64,000 nucleotides of DNA, from contig OZ020586.1 in NCBI GenBank assembly GCA_963971535.1, forward strand, positions 75,094,584 to 75,158,583, in the 5' to 3' direction. This document shows positions 40,340 through 50,288 of the stretch, piece by piece. Position numbers and translations under genes: made by a program. Positions within the stretch are counted from its first letter, which is position 1. Each line of letters begins with the position of its first letter. The stretch comes from Notolepis coatsorum. Its lineage: Eukaryota > Chordata > Actinopteri > Aulopiformes > Paralepididae. The notes beneath the pieces were generated by a model, which was not told the DNA's origin, ran no database searches, and saw only the letters and a program-made list of their open reading frames with translations.

Positions 40340-41232
40340 TGTTGTGGCTGATGGTTGTTAACACAGCAAGAGACGATAGTTCCAATTTCAACAGGCAATT
40401 TGTTTAATGAAAGAAAGTTTAACAGCAGAGCTATGGATCAGCAGACGGTCACCACAGTTGAAGAAAAACACTCTAACTTCTCAATCCCTCTGCTTGTCCC
40501 ATAAATCCCTTCTCAGCCCTGCCCCCACATGACAGATATGATGACATGTCATATTATATCAGATATGACATGACGTACATTAAGATGACACGTAGATTTA
40601 ACATCGAAGAGAGATAAAGACATTAAGAAGAACATAGATTTAACATCAAAGAGAGATAAAAACATTAAGAACATCGAAGAGAGATAAAGACATTAAGAAG
40701 AACATAGATTTAACATCGAAGAGAGATAAAAACATTAAGAACATCGAAGAGAGATAAAGACATTAAGAAGAACATAGATTTAACATCGAAGAGAGATGCA
40801 AGATTAGTGAGATGTGTGTGTGTATATGTGTGTGTATGAAAGAGAGAGTCAAGATTAGTGAGATGTGTGTGTGTATATGTGTGTGTATGAAAGAGAGAAA
40901 AGATTGGTGAGATGTGTGTGTGTATATGTGTGTGTATGAAAGAGAGAAAAGATTAGTGAGATGTGTGTGTGTATATGTGTGTGTATGAAAGAGAGAAAAG
41001 ATTAGTGAGATGTGTGTGTGTATATGTTTGTGTATGAAAGAGAGAAAAGGACAAGATATGATGTATAAGATTAAAGCACACGATATGATGTACGAGATTA
41101 AAAGCACACAACGTGATGTACTGAAATGTCTATCTGCAAGTTGTTTTAAGAACATCAGCCAGACCGTCTTTCAGTACTGCTTAGTTGACCCATATTAAAC
41201 TAGTTCACTTCATATACACATTTTCCCCAACA
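40340..41232 (-). repeat. 5' LTR of the retrovirus, 893 bp
   Basis: Same structure as the 3' LTR: U3 tandem repeats at 40582-41047, TATA-like region near 40555 and ATTAAA near 40405. The two differences from the other copy are A at 40546 and A at 40648. The first lies in a 10-base near-palindrome: TGACATGTCA here, TGACGTGTCA in the 3' LTR. Confidence 0.95.
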
Positions 41233-43034
41233 ATGCTCTCCACAGCCCCAGAGTAGAAGGACTGGAGTATCTTCCCTGATAATTTCCTGAGTTGTCTCAG
41301 GTGGTAGAGGCGCTGCTTCGCCTTTTTTAACGCAGTGTCTGTGTGTGTTGTCCATGTCAGGTCCTCTGTGATGTGGACTCCCAGCCCAGGTACTTAAAAC
41401 TGCTCACCCTGTCCACGGTAGCCCCATTAATCCACAGTGGCGTGTGTGTCCCCTGCTGTATTGTTATGGTTTGTATAGCGACCCCAATTGCACGACACAG
41501 ACAGGTATTCAGAGTTAGCCAAAACCAAGGGCGTATTTATTAAACAACAGAAAAAGGCAACACTGTTCCTTTAAGGGTACATTTCACTAGAGTCCAGGAA
41601 TCATGAACAACAAAAAATGCAGCACTGTTCCTTTAAAGAAAAAATGTACATGAAGAAAAACGAGTCCTCTCAAGGCAAAAACAGTCAACGTAATAATGTC
41701 ACAGTTCGGAGTGCCGCCAGTAAGGACTCACCAGGGGGCAACTGCCGAACGGGCAATTCAAAAACACGGATCCCAGGAAAGAGAGCGAGCGCCCAGGGAA
41801 AACATCCATGGGACGGTGGGGAGCGATGCAACGTCTCACACAGGAGACACGGGAGTATACAGCACAGGGAATCTCCACAGGAGCGGGAGAACGCAGCCGC
41901 CGTCTCACACAGGGGACACGGCAGCAGGACACAGGGAACCTCCACAGGAGCAGGAAAACGCCGTCGACATCTCACACAGGGGACGCGGCAGTAGGTGGAT
42001 GTAGGTGGCACGATGTCTCACGCCGGAGACGCGGCAGTAGATGGTGGTAACGAGATGACCCGGCAAGGAGTGGAAGGGAGTCTGCAATACTTGTACTCTC
42101 ATCCGAGCTGATTGCAAACTCCTCTCAGGTGCGTGAAGCAGAAAAGTGGCACGCCCCCTCGTTGGGCAGCATGCAGCCCTGGGGGGACCCAATGCTCAGG
42201 GTGATTGAGTTGGAGGTGTGCCCGCCCACCCTGACCACCTGGGGCCTGTCAGTCAGAAAGTCCAGGATCCAGGCACTCAGGGTGGAGTTCAGTCCCAGAT
42301 CAATCAACTTGTCAGCCAGTCTGGTGGGGACTATGTCATTGAAAGCTGAACTATAGTCAATGAACAACTATCTCACATAGCCCCCCTTCTGACTGTCAAG
42401 GTGAGAAAGGGTGTTGTGCAGTACCTGGGAGACCGCGTCGTCAGTGGAACGGTTTGTCCTGTAGGCAAACTGCAATGGGTCCATGTTACTAGGGAGGGCG
42501 GCACAGATGTAATCCTTGACCAGCCTCTCAAAGCATTTCATGACAGAGGTGAGTGTCTGTAGTCATTTAGGCCTGCTGGGGAGGAGTTTTTTGGTACAGG
42601 GATTATAGTGGACACCTTGAAGCAGGCAGGGACCACGGACTCTGCCAAGGATAGGTTGAATATAGTGGTGAACACTGGGGCTAGCTGGTTAGCACAGGAC
42701 TTAAGTATTCACCCTGTTATCCCATCTGGGCCTGCAGCTTTCCTAGTGTTCACCCCTATAAACGCTCTCCTCACGCTGTGCTCCGTCCCCAGTGGAGGAA
42801 CTCCCCCCCGTCGCATCAGTGACGCCGCAAGCCGATGAGCTAGCATCGCCACTGCCTGACCCAAACCGTGCGTAAAAGGAGTTGAGCTCGTTCGCTAGGG
42901 AGGCGTAAGCACTCACGATTGAGGAGGGGCTGACCTTGTAGTCAGTTATCGTCCGTAGTCCCCGCCATAAATCCCTGGTGTCGTTCTGATCCATCTGTGT
43001 CTCCAGCCTGCTCCCATATGTCCGTTTTGCAGCC
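41233..43034 (-). mobile_element. LINE-D segment right of the retrovirus
   Basis: Minus-strand remnants read, from 43030 leftward: a pre-RT region at 42994-42743 (NDTRDLWRGLRTITDYK), then an RT segment at 42367-42125 (DYSSAFNDIVPTRLADKLI, then VGSP-like PQGCML). A later RT region follows at 41443-41237 (IYCC-like, then GATVDRVSSFKYLGV-type text). The RT palm between them is replaced by a foreign segment (41460-42160). It continues across the provirus at 27302. Confidence 0.78.
41460..42160 (-). mobile_element. Insert replacing the LINE-D palm, possibly an LTR
   Basis: The left edge TGTTATGGTTTG is the complement of an LTR-like ...CATAACA end. An AATAAA-like signal sits upstream of it on the minus strand (about 41537-41545). 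Units of roughly 50 bp containing GTCTCACACAGGGGACACGG repeat at 41830-42045. The other edge near 42160 is unclear and no TSD is visible, because LINE sequence is missing at the junction. Confidence 0.4.
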
Positions 43035-43508
43035 TAGGGTTAGGATTATGGTTAGGATTAGGTTAAGATTTGGGTTATGGTTAGGATTATATTAAGAGTA
43101 TGGTTATTGTTAGGGTTAGATTAAGATTATGGTTATTGTTAGGATTATGTTAAAATTATGGTTAGGATTAGGTTAAAATTATGGTTAGGATTAGTTTAGC
43201 ATTATGGTTATGGTTAGGATTAGGTTAATATTATGGTTATGGTTATGGTTAGGATTAGGTTAAGATTATTGTTATGGTTAGAATTAGGTTAATATCATGG
43301 TTAGGGTTAGATTAAGATTATGGTTATGGTTAGGATTGGGTTAAGATTATGGTTATGGTTAGGATTATATTATGGTTATGGTTAATATTATGTTATGGTT
43401 AGGATTAGTTTAATAGTATGGTTATAGTTAGGATTAGATTCATATTATGGTTTGGATTAGATTAAGATTATGGTTAGGATTAGATTCATATTATGGTTGT
43501 GGTTGTTA
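43035..43508 (+). repeat. Degenerate TTAGGN-like array, block 6
   Basis: About 475 bp of the same array as at 19.4-25.2 kb and in the same orientation. It resumes exactly where LINE-D ends. Confidence 0.9.
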
Positions 43509-43795
43509 AAATGGTTTAATACCAAGAACACAGCATCATAGAAACTCTTACCATGGTTTATTACAAAGAACACAACATCAGAAGTGTTATGGGTTAAATG
43601 CCCTGAAAAGCACTGGAGTGATTCATAGTGACCTTATGTCAGACAACATTATGGTGACTGACCATCACCAACAGCCCTTCAATGTCAAGATCATCACCTT
43701 TGGCTTAGCCACTATAAGATCTGATGTTGTGTTCTTACTAGCCACTACAGGATATGATGTTATATTCTTGGTATTTAATGCCATGGCTGCAAATA
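43509..43795. mobile_element. Inverted-repeat element flanking a kinase fragment
   Basis: The left side has two copies of a unit like TGGTTTAATACC-AAGAACACAGCATCA (43514 and 43552). The right side has two inverted copies (GATGTTGTGTTCTT near 43723, and GATGTTATATTCTTGGTATT near 43758). The outermost right copy pairs with the outermost left one over about 28 bp. No TSD could be fixed. The interior is the kinase relic. Confidence 0.6.
43594..43722 (+). pseudogene. Protein-kinase fragment, HIPK/DYRK-like
   Basis: About 43 codons resemble the catalytic loop and metal-binding loop of a homeodomain-interacting-type kinase: GVIHSDL, then SDNIMV (normally the H-D-L-x-x-x-N loop), DHHQQPFNVKII and TFGLA. 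The loop Asp-Leu and Asn are kept. The DFG Asp is replaced by Thr (TFG), so it would be inactive. The rest of the kinase is absent. It sits between inverted repeats, which suggests capture by a transposon, or a retrocopy relic that was later invaded. Assignment to HIPK is from the pattern only. Confidence 0.6.
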
Positions 43796-43966
43796 CAATA
43801 TCAGTAATTAAGATAATGAGCCACAGTTTAAAGGGGCAGTTCACCCAATAATTAAGATACTCCACAAACATCTATTTGTATACTTCTGGAACAGAAATCA
43901 TTGGCCCCTGAGTATTTCTGATACAACAGATCTAGAAATAAGCATGATGGCTTAGTACAAGAAAAC

Positions 43967-43969
<3 letters not shown>

Positions 43970-44024
<55 letters not shown>

Positions 44025-44132
44025 AACTTTATTAACAGATTGCAGAATGGGTACAATACAGTACGGCTCAATACAAACAACTGCTACGAGGATGCAGACC
44101 ATAAAAATACTTTTGTCTTGTTTACATCAGGG
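43970..44132 (-). mobile_element. LINE-C 3' tail, minus copy
   Basis: TTGA-repeat tail at 43971-44023 on the plus strand, followed by the complement of the LINE-C 3' block. It is head-to-head with the next copy. Confidence 0.82.
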
Positions 44133-44291
44133 TCCTTAATGTCACTATGTCATAAATGTCACTATGAATTGAAAATGGGGGACCCTGATGTAAACAAGAC
44201 AAACGTCTTTCTCTGGTCTGCATCCCCTTAACAATTGTGTGTATTGAGCCATACTGTATTGTACCCATTCTGCAATCTGTTAAATAAAGTT
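44133..44291 (+). mobile_element. LINE-C 3' tail, plus copy, interrupted by a foldback element
   Basis: Has the LINE-C block through CTGTTAAATAAAGTT, then stops at the foldback element. The tail resumes at 51591 with ATAAAGTTTTCATTCATTC, so these two parts were once contiguous. Confidence 0.88.
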
Positions 44292-45242
44292 GGTAGCACT
44301 TTATAATAACACCCTGTTATAATACATGTATAAGGTATTTGTAGATAATGAACGAATCATGAACAAACCATTTATATACATTCATAAATGATTATTAAAT
44401 CATTTATAACTATATTTGTATACCATTTACAAAGTATTTATAACGCATTAGTGGATAATGAACTAATCATGAACAAACCATTTATATATATTCATAAATT
44501 ATTATTAAATCATTTATAACTATATTTGTATAACATTTACAGATTAGTTCTACATTATTTATAACTCATTATCAACATTGTTTGTACTTGATTTGTTCAT
44601 CATTAAATAATGTTGTTTAATGTGTAGTAACACATTTGTAGATGCTTTGAAAAATGGATATGAAAAAATGGCTATAGTGTATCTCCATTTATTTTTCATG
44701 TTCAACAAATGATTTGTTAAGACATTCATAAAACATCTATAAATCATTTGCAGATGCTATCGTGAGGGCCAATCTAAAGTGAAGCCTATTCATCATTAAC
44801 AAGTGTCTAATACAGTTAATTATTTGTTTACTTTTTCATCACATGTTACAAATGTTGTAGGCAGCTTTCGGATACACCCTTCTTTGTGACATCAAACAGT
44901 GACAGAATTAGGACTAAAGATAAATGCAATTTTATTAACATATAAAATACATGTGCATGACATATAGTGTAACATCGGGGGGCACTAGGACCCAGGAGTA
45001 CCCTGGCCAGGTATTGAAGAGTATCTAGAGAGGAAGTCTCACGCGAGCGAGACTTGACGTCACGTGTGTTGCCGTCTGTTTGAATGGAAGCACAAGTTAT
45101 CCGTGCTGCGTCTATACTTTCGCTTTTAATAAGGTATGAGCAGGTTAAACACCTTTTTTTGTTGGTAAATCTATTCCATCATTTCCGACCTACAAACAAC
45201 TCTTATATGTTGTGTAGACGTTCGTGTAGATGTGGTGGCCGC

Positions 45243-45640
45243 TAAATACCAGCTTTTTCTCTGTTGGATTCATTCTGAGGACAACAGCAGAGAGGGTAGG
45301 ATCTTTTAACTGAATAATACTGTGTACATCATTTTGAAGTGTGTGACTAAATTGTGTTGTGGAAACTGTTTGTAATTAGTTTCACCCAGCTGACAGAAAC
45401 TGGAGGTGTGGCCTTTGTGCATGTAGTTAAGTGGGCACTTGTGACAGTTTTTCGGCTTAAATACCAGCTTTTTCTCTGTTGGATTCATTCTGAGGACAAC
45501 AGCAGAGAGGGTAGGATCTTTTAACTGAATAATACTGTGTACATCATTTTGAAGTGTGTGACTAAATTGTGTTGTGGAAACTGTTTGTAATTAGTTTCAC
45601 CCAGCTGACAGAAACTGGAGGTGTGGCCTTTTGCTGCAGG
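45243..45640 (+). repeat. 215-bp tandem repeat in LINE-B 5' UTR
   Basis: TAAATACCAGCTTTTTCTCT starts both units (45243 and 45458). They are almost identical until the second diverges at about 45633. Tandem 5' units often act as promoters in LINEs, though here that is inference. Confidence 0.88.
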
Positions 45641-46109
45641 TGTCACTCATCAGTAATTAGTGATAGTGATTTAAAGACTTGCTGGCGTAGCGTCGAGAAA
45701 CGAAGAGGGACAAAGAGGAGGAGTTTTCCTGGAGTTCTTCGCCGAGGGATCCACCGATCCACCCAGTGCTAAGTACACCATAATCCCATATTTCCCTCCC
45801 ACTCTGCTATTTCCCTACTATCTCGCTTCCTCCCTACCCCCTTCAACTTCCTCCTACCACTCTTGACACCACAATGTGCCTCATACCTATATCCACAATC
45901 TGCTCCTCAAGAACAGAATCAACCCATCCACGCCAGTTTGCTAGCAACCCGGCTAATCTCTCCTACCCTCCTACAGCCACTAATACACCTGTCACAGTAC
46001 AGGGAGGCTTATGGAATTGTCAATCAGCAGTCAAGAAAGCTGACTTCATTACTGCCTACGCCCATAGTCTAAATCTGCAGCTCCTGGCTCTAACTGAGAC
46101 CTGGATAAC

Positions 46110-47591
46110 ATTTACATTTACATTTAGTCATTTAGCTGACGCTTTTATCCAAAGCGACTTACAAGTTCTGTGCGACAAGACAGCAAGAAGGGTATAACTC
46201 TATCAGCTGAGTAACAATGTTCATCAAAGTGTTGCGTGTTACAGTGTAGGTTAGTTTATTAGGACAAGTGCATGACATTAAGGTTAGTCGGGGTTAGATT
46301 TTTTTTTTTTTTTTTTTTTTTATCATTTCAGATAATGGTTGAAGAAGTGAGTCTTTAGTCGACGGCGAAAGATTGGACGGGATTCGGCTGTCCTAACTGG
46401 GATGGGTAGTTCATTCCACCATTGTGGGGCAAGGACTGAGAATAGGCGGCTTCTCTTTGATGACCCTCCGGGAGCTTGGATAGGAGTAGATCTGAGGCGG
46501 CCATAAGACGCAGAGCGTAGGGGTCTTGAGGGTGTGTAGTTAGAGACCATTGACCGGAGGTAGGCGGGAGCGGTTCCCTTTGCCGCACGGTATGCTAGGT
46601 CGAGGGCCTTGAAGCGGATACGTGCAGCAATGGGGAGCCAGTGCAGGTCCCTAAGAAGTGGGGTGACATGGGCTGACTTCGGTAGGTTTGAGATCAGGCG
46701 GGCCGCTGCATTTTGAATGAGTTGAAGAGGCTTGGTGGCAGTGGCCGGAAGGCCAGCTAGCAGTGCGTTGCAGTAGTCGAGGCGGGAGATGACTGTTGAT
46801 TGGACGAGGAGTTGGGTGGCTTCTTTTGTCAGGAAGGGGCGTATCCTTCTGACGTTGCTCAGGAGGAATCTGCAGGTTCTGGTTGTCGCTGCGATGTGAG
46901 CAGAGAAGTTCAACTGGTCGTCGAGGACAACACCAAGGTTCTTGGCGGTCGGCGACGCGGTCACAGCTGCATTCTCGACTGTGATGGAGAGGTCGGTCAG
47001 GGGGGAGGATTTGGCCGGCAGGTGGAGCAATTCTGTTTTGCTTAGGTTCAGTTTGAGGTGGTTGGTCGTCATCCAGGCGGAGATGTCGGACAGACAGGCC
47101 GAGATCCGCTCAGAGACGTGGATATCTGAGGGAGGGAAGGAGAGGAAGAGTTGAGTATCATCGGCATAACAATGATATGAGAAGCCATGAGATGTGATAA
47201 TGTTACCCAGTGATTTAGTGTAGAGGGAGAAGAGAAGGGGTCCTAGGACCGAGCCCTGGGGGACACCCGTCCGGAGGGGGCGGGTGGCCGACAGAGTCCC
47301 TCTCCATGACACTTGGTAGGAGCGGTCATTGAGGTATGATGTCAGCCATGTCAGCGCAGATCCAGCCACTCCCATTCCTGCGAGGGCCGCGAGGAGGATC
47401 TGATGGTTGACTGTGTCGAAGGCTGCAGATAGATCTAGGAGAATCAGGACAGAGGAGAGGCCTTTCGCTTTTGCTAAGTGAAGTGCCTCTGTGACCGCAA
47501 TGAGGGCCGTTTCTGTGGAGTGGCCAGTCCGGAAGCCAGACTGATTGGGGTCTAGGAGGTCATTCTGTAAGAGATAAGCAGTAAGTTGGTT
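46110..47591 (-). mobile_element. Nested LINE-B copy, inverted, TSD GGATAAC
   Basis: Tail at 46110 (ACATTTACATTTACATTTAG on the plus strand), then 3' UTR and RT to about 47591, where it is 5'-truncated. GGATAAC flanks it at 46103-46109 and 47592-47598. At the 5' junction the element's own GGATA overlaps the duplication, a sign of microhomology-assisted truncation. Removing it and one TSD copy restores the surrounding order of endonuclease motifs. Confidence 0.92.
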
Positions 47592-47627
47592 GGATAACCC
47601 CCAATAACTCGTCAACACTTGCAGCAT
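46323..47627 (-). CDS. LINE-B RT fragment in the nested copy, 434 codons
   Basis: An open frame with FDTVNH, GVPQGSVLGPLLFSLYT, CYADDTQLFLS (catalytic YADD), RLDYCNALLAGL and DLHWLPIAARI, ending NHYLK. The first 11 or so residues are translated from the flanking target, so the ATG is not the element's own. It lacks the endonuclease and the RT N-terminus and is therefore not autonomous, but it has no stop in 420 codons. Confidence 0.85.
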   Translation of the reverse strand: MLQVLTSYWGLSNQLTAYLLQNDLLDPNQSGFRTGHSTETALIAVTEALHLAKAKGLSSVLILLDLSAAFDTVNHQILLAALAGMGVAGSALTWLTSYLNDRSYQVSWRGTLSATRPLRTGVPQGSVLGPLLFSLYTKSLGNIITSHGFSYHCYADDTQLFLSFPPSDIHVSERISACLSDISAWMTTNHLKLNLSKTELLHLPAKSSPLTDLSITVENAAVTASPTAKNLGVVLDDQLNFSAHIAATTRTCRFLLSNVRRIRPFLTKEATQLLVQSTVISRLDYCNALLAGLPATATKPLQLIQNAAARLISNLPKSAHVTPLLRDLHWLPIAARIRFKALDLAYRAAKGTAPAYLRSMVSNYTPSRPLRSASYGRLRSTPIQAPGGSSKRSRLFSVLAPQWWNELPIPVRTAESRPIFRRRLKTHFFNHYLK

Positions 47628-48482
47628 TATCTACAAACTATAACTTCACTCACACACCTCGACCCTCCAGACGGGGTGGAGGCACTGGCCTCATGACATC
47701 TCCTTCATGGGCTACAAACCTAACACAACTCCCAGAACTGTCACTCTCCTCCCTCGAATATCATGCAGTATCTGTCTCTAATCCTTTCAATCTCACCATT
47801 GTTACACTCTATCGCCCTCCAGGTCCCCTCGATCACTTCACAGATGAGCTGGACATGCTTCTAAGTTCCTTACCGGAAGATGGTACCCCGCTCCTTCTAT
47901 TGGGCGACTTCAACCTGCCTGACTCATCTCAGTCGGTCCCAGTGGTCTCCCTCCTACAACAATTTGACCTGACTCCCACTGCCATGCCTCCCACCCACAA
48001 AGCAGGCAACTCCTTGGATCTCATATTTTCCCGTAACTCCAGCATCATTAACACCACGGTAACTCCCCTACATGTATCTGACCATTCCTTCATATCCTTC
48101 TCACTAACTCTCATGCTTAACCGAAAAGTCTTCACCCCAACTCAAACCGTCTCACTCAGACGCAACCTGCCCTCCCTATCCCCCTCCACCCTCTCCTCTG
48201 ACATAATATCCGCTCTACCTTTGAGTGACACCTTCTCTGCTCTCCCCACAGAGATGGCAACCTCCACCCTCCTCTCAGCCCTTGCAACCTCCTTCGACAA
48301 GCTCTGTCCCCTCGTTGAGAAACCTGCCCGCCGTTCCCCACCCAGTCCATGGCTGACGGATGCAGTGAGAGAACAAAGACAGGTCCTGAGAGCGGCTGAG
48401 AGGAAGTATAGAAAGTCACGCCTCACTGCTGACATCGACACATATCACAACCTCTTGTTAACATTCTCCAAAACCATTACTA

Positions 48483-50288
48483 ATGCCAAAGCTTCTTTCT
48501 TTCACCATAGGATCGAGGCCTCTGCCAAGAATCTTCGCAAACTGCATGCTACCATGTCCTCCCTCCTCACTCCCCCCCCCACCTCCTCCTCCCTCATCTT
48601 TTTCTGCCGAAGACTTTGCGATCTTCTTTGAGGAAAAAGTGGAGAACATCCGCAGCTCCTTCTCCCAACCCCCACCCATTCCAAACGCTGAATCGAGAAC
48701 CTCATCCTTCACTCTGTCATCTTTCTCTCCCATTACAGAAGCCGAGACCCTGACACTGGTAACGTCGAACCGTCCGACTACATGCCAGCTGGACCAGCTA
48801 CCCTCCCCACTCCTCCAGACCATAGCACCGGACATCCTCCCATTCCTAACTGCAACCATCAACTCCTCACTCAACTCGGGGGTGGTCCCCACCTCCCTAA
48901 AACAAGCCAGAGTCACGCCCCTCATAAAAAAACCAACCCTGAACCCCACCGTCATAGCCAACTATCGTCCTGTCTCTCTTCTCTCCTTCCTTTCTAAAAC
49001 ACTTGAACGTGCTGTATCCAACCAACTTACTGCTTATCTCTTACAGAATGACCTCCTAGACCCCAATCAGTCTGGCTTCCGGACTGGCCACTCCACAGAA
49101 ACGGCCCTCATTGCGGTCACAGAGGCACTTCACTTAGCAAAAGCGAAAGGCCTCTCCTCTGTCCTGATTCTCCTAGATCTATCTGCAGCCTTCGACACAG
49201 TCAACCATCAGATCCTCATCGCGGCCCTCGCAGGAATGGGAGTGGCTGGATCTGCGCTGACATGGCTGACATCATACCTCAATGACCGCTCCTACCAAGT
49301 GTCATGGAGAGGGACTCTGTCGGCCACCCGCCCCCTCCGGACGGGTGTCCCCCAGGGCTCGGTCCTAGGACCCCTTCTCTTCTCCCTCTACACTAAATCA
49401 CTGGGTAACATTATCACGTCTCATGGCTTCTCATATCATTGTTATGCCGATGATACTCAACTCTTCCTCTCCTTCCCTCCCTCAGATATCCACGTCTCTG
49501 AGCGGATCTCGGCCTGTCTGTCCGACATCTCCGCCTGGATGACGACCAACCACCTCAAACTGAACCTAAGCAAAACAGAATTGCTCCACCTGCCGGCCAA
49601 ATCCTCCCCCCTGACCGACCTCTCCATCACAGTCGAGAATGCAGCTGTGACCGCGTCCCCGACCGCCAAGAACCTTGGTGTTGTCCTCGACGACCAGTTG
49701 AACTTCTCTGCTCACATCGCAGCGACAACCAGAACCTGCAGATTCCTCCTGAGCAACGTCAGAAGGATACGCCCATTCCTGACAAAAGAAGCCACCCAAC
49801 TCCTCGTCCAATCAACAGTCATCTCCCGCCTCGACTACTGCAACGCACTGCTAGCTGGCCTCCCGGCCACTGCCACCAAGCCTCTTCAACTCATTCAAAA
49901 CGCAGCGGCCCGCCTGATCTCAAACCTACCGAAGTCGGCCCATGTCACCCCACTTCTTAGGGACCTGCACTGGCTCCCCATTGCTGCACGTATCCGCTTC
50001 AAGGCCCTCGACCTAGCATACCGTGCGGCAAAGGGAACCGCTCCCGCCTACCTCCGGTCAATGGTCTCTAACTACACACCCTCAAGACCCCTACGCTCTG
50101 CATCTTCTGGCCGCCTCAGACCTACTCCTATCCAAGCTCCCGGAGGGTCATCAAAGAGAAGCCGCCTATTCTCAGTCCTTGCCCCACAATGGTGGAATGA
50201 ACTACCCATCCCAGTTAGGACAGCCGAATCCCGTCCAATTTTTCGCCGTCGACTAAAGACTCACTTCTTCAACCATTATCTGAAATGA
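48483..50288 (+). CDS. LINE-B reverse transcriptase, host copy
   Basis: Meaningful sequence begins after the C-run at about 48583 (SFSAEDFAIFFEEKV). It passes through the RT N-terminal block (PLIKKPTLNPTVIANYRPVS, then FLSKTLERA), LLDPNQSGFRTGHSTETAL, FDTVNH, GVPQGSVLGPLLFSLYT, CYADDTQLF and the thumb RLDYCNALL, to the C-terminus NHYLK. There are no stops after that point. The first 33 codons before the C-run are out of frame with the endonuclease. Nearly identical to the copies at 46.3 and 55.2 kb. Confidence 0.88.
   Translation: MPKLLSFTIGSRPLPRIFANCMLPCPPSSLPPPPPPPSSFSAEDFAIFFEEKVENIRSSFSQPPPIPNAESRTSSFTLSSFSPITEAETLTLVTSNRPTTCQLDQLPSPLLQTIAPDILPFLTATINSSLNSGVVPTSLKQARVTPLIKKPTLNPTVIANYRPVSLLSFLSKTLERAVSNQLTAYLLQNDLLDPNQSGFRTGHSTETALIAVTEALHLAKAKGLSSVLILLDLSAAFDTVNHQILIAALAGMGVAGSALTWLTSYLNDRSYQVSWRGTLSATRPLRTGVPQGSVLGPLLFSLYTKSLGNIITSHGFSYHCYADDTQLFLSFPPSDIHVSERISACLSDISAWMTTNHLKLNLSKTELLHLPAKSSPLTDLSITVENAAVTASPTAKNLGVVLDDQLNFSAHIAATTRTCRFLLSNVRRIRPFLTKEATQLLVQSTVISRLDYCNALLAGLPATATKPLQLIQNAAARLISNLPKSAHVTPLLRDLHWLPIAARIRFKALDLAYRAAKGTAPAYLRSMVSNYTPSRPLRSASSGRLRPTPIQAPGGSSKRSRLFSVLAPQWWNELPIPVRTAESRPIFRRRLKTHFFNHYLK

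Larger units (their letters stand above)
27303..41232 (-). mobile_element. Endogenous retrovirus, 13.9 kb, nearly intact
   Basis: The provirus is bounded by two 893-bp LTRs (TG...CA) and a 4-bp duplication ATGC at 27299-27302 and 41233-41236. On the minus strand the order is LTR, tRNA-Trp primer binding site, a long repeat-rich leader, gag, a TAG, pol (PR-RT-RH-IN), env in two frames, a 1.9-kb repeat-bearing 3' region, a purine tract and LTR. I could find only two differences between the LTRs, so integration was recent. The single TAG between gag and pol in one frame and an Env with a CX6CC motif fit a class I (gamma/epsilon-like) retrovirus. It integrated into a LINE-D copy. Confidence 0.95.
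45874..48631 (+). pseudogene. LINE-B endonuclease domain, split by nested LINE
   Basis: The N-terminal part (45874-46107) ends in LALTETWIT, with the metal-binding Glu. The domain resumes at 47599 with PNNSS and continues through VTLYRPP, LLLGDFNLPD, NSLDLIF and HVSDHSFI, the other endonuclease motifs. The C-terminal linker has RSPPSPWLTDAVREQR. The reading frame ends at 48631, but homology passes into the RT frame at the C-run (about 48572-48580), so a one-base length change in that run is the likely second lesion. Confidence 0.85.
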
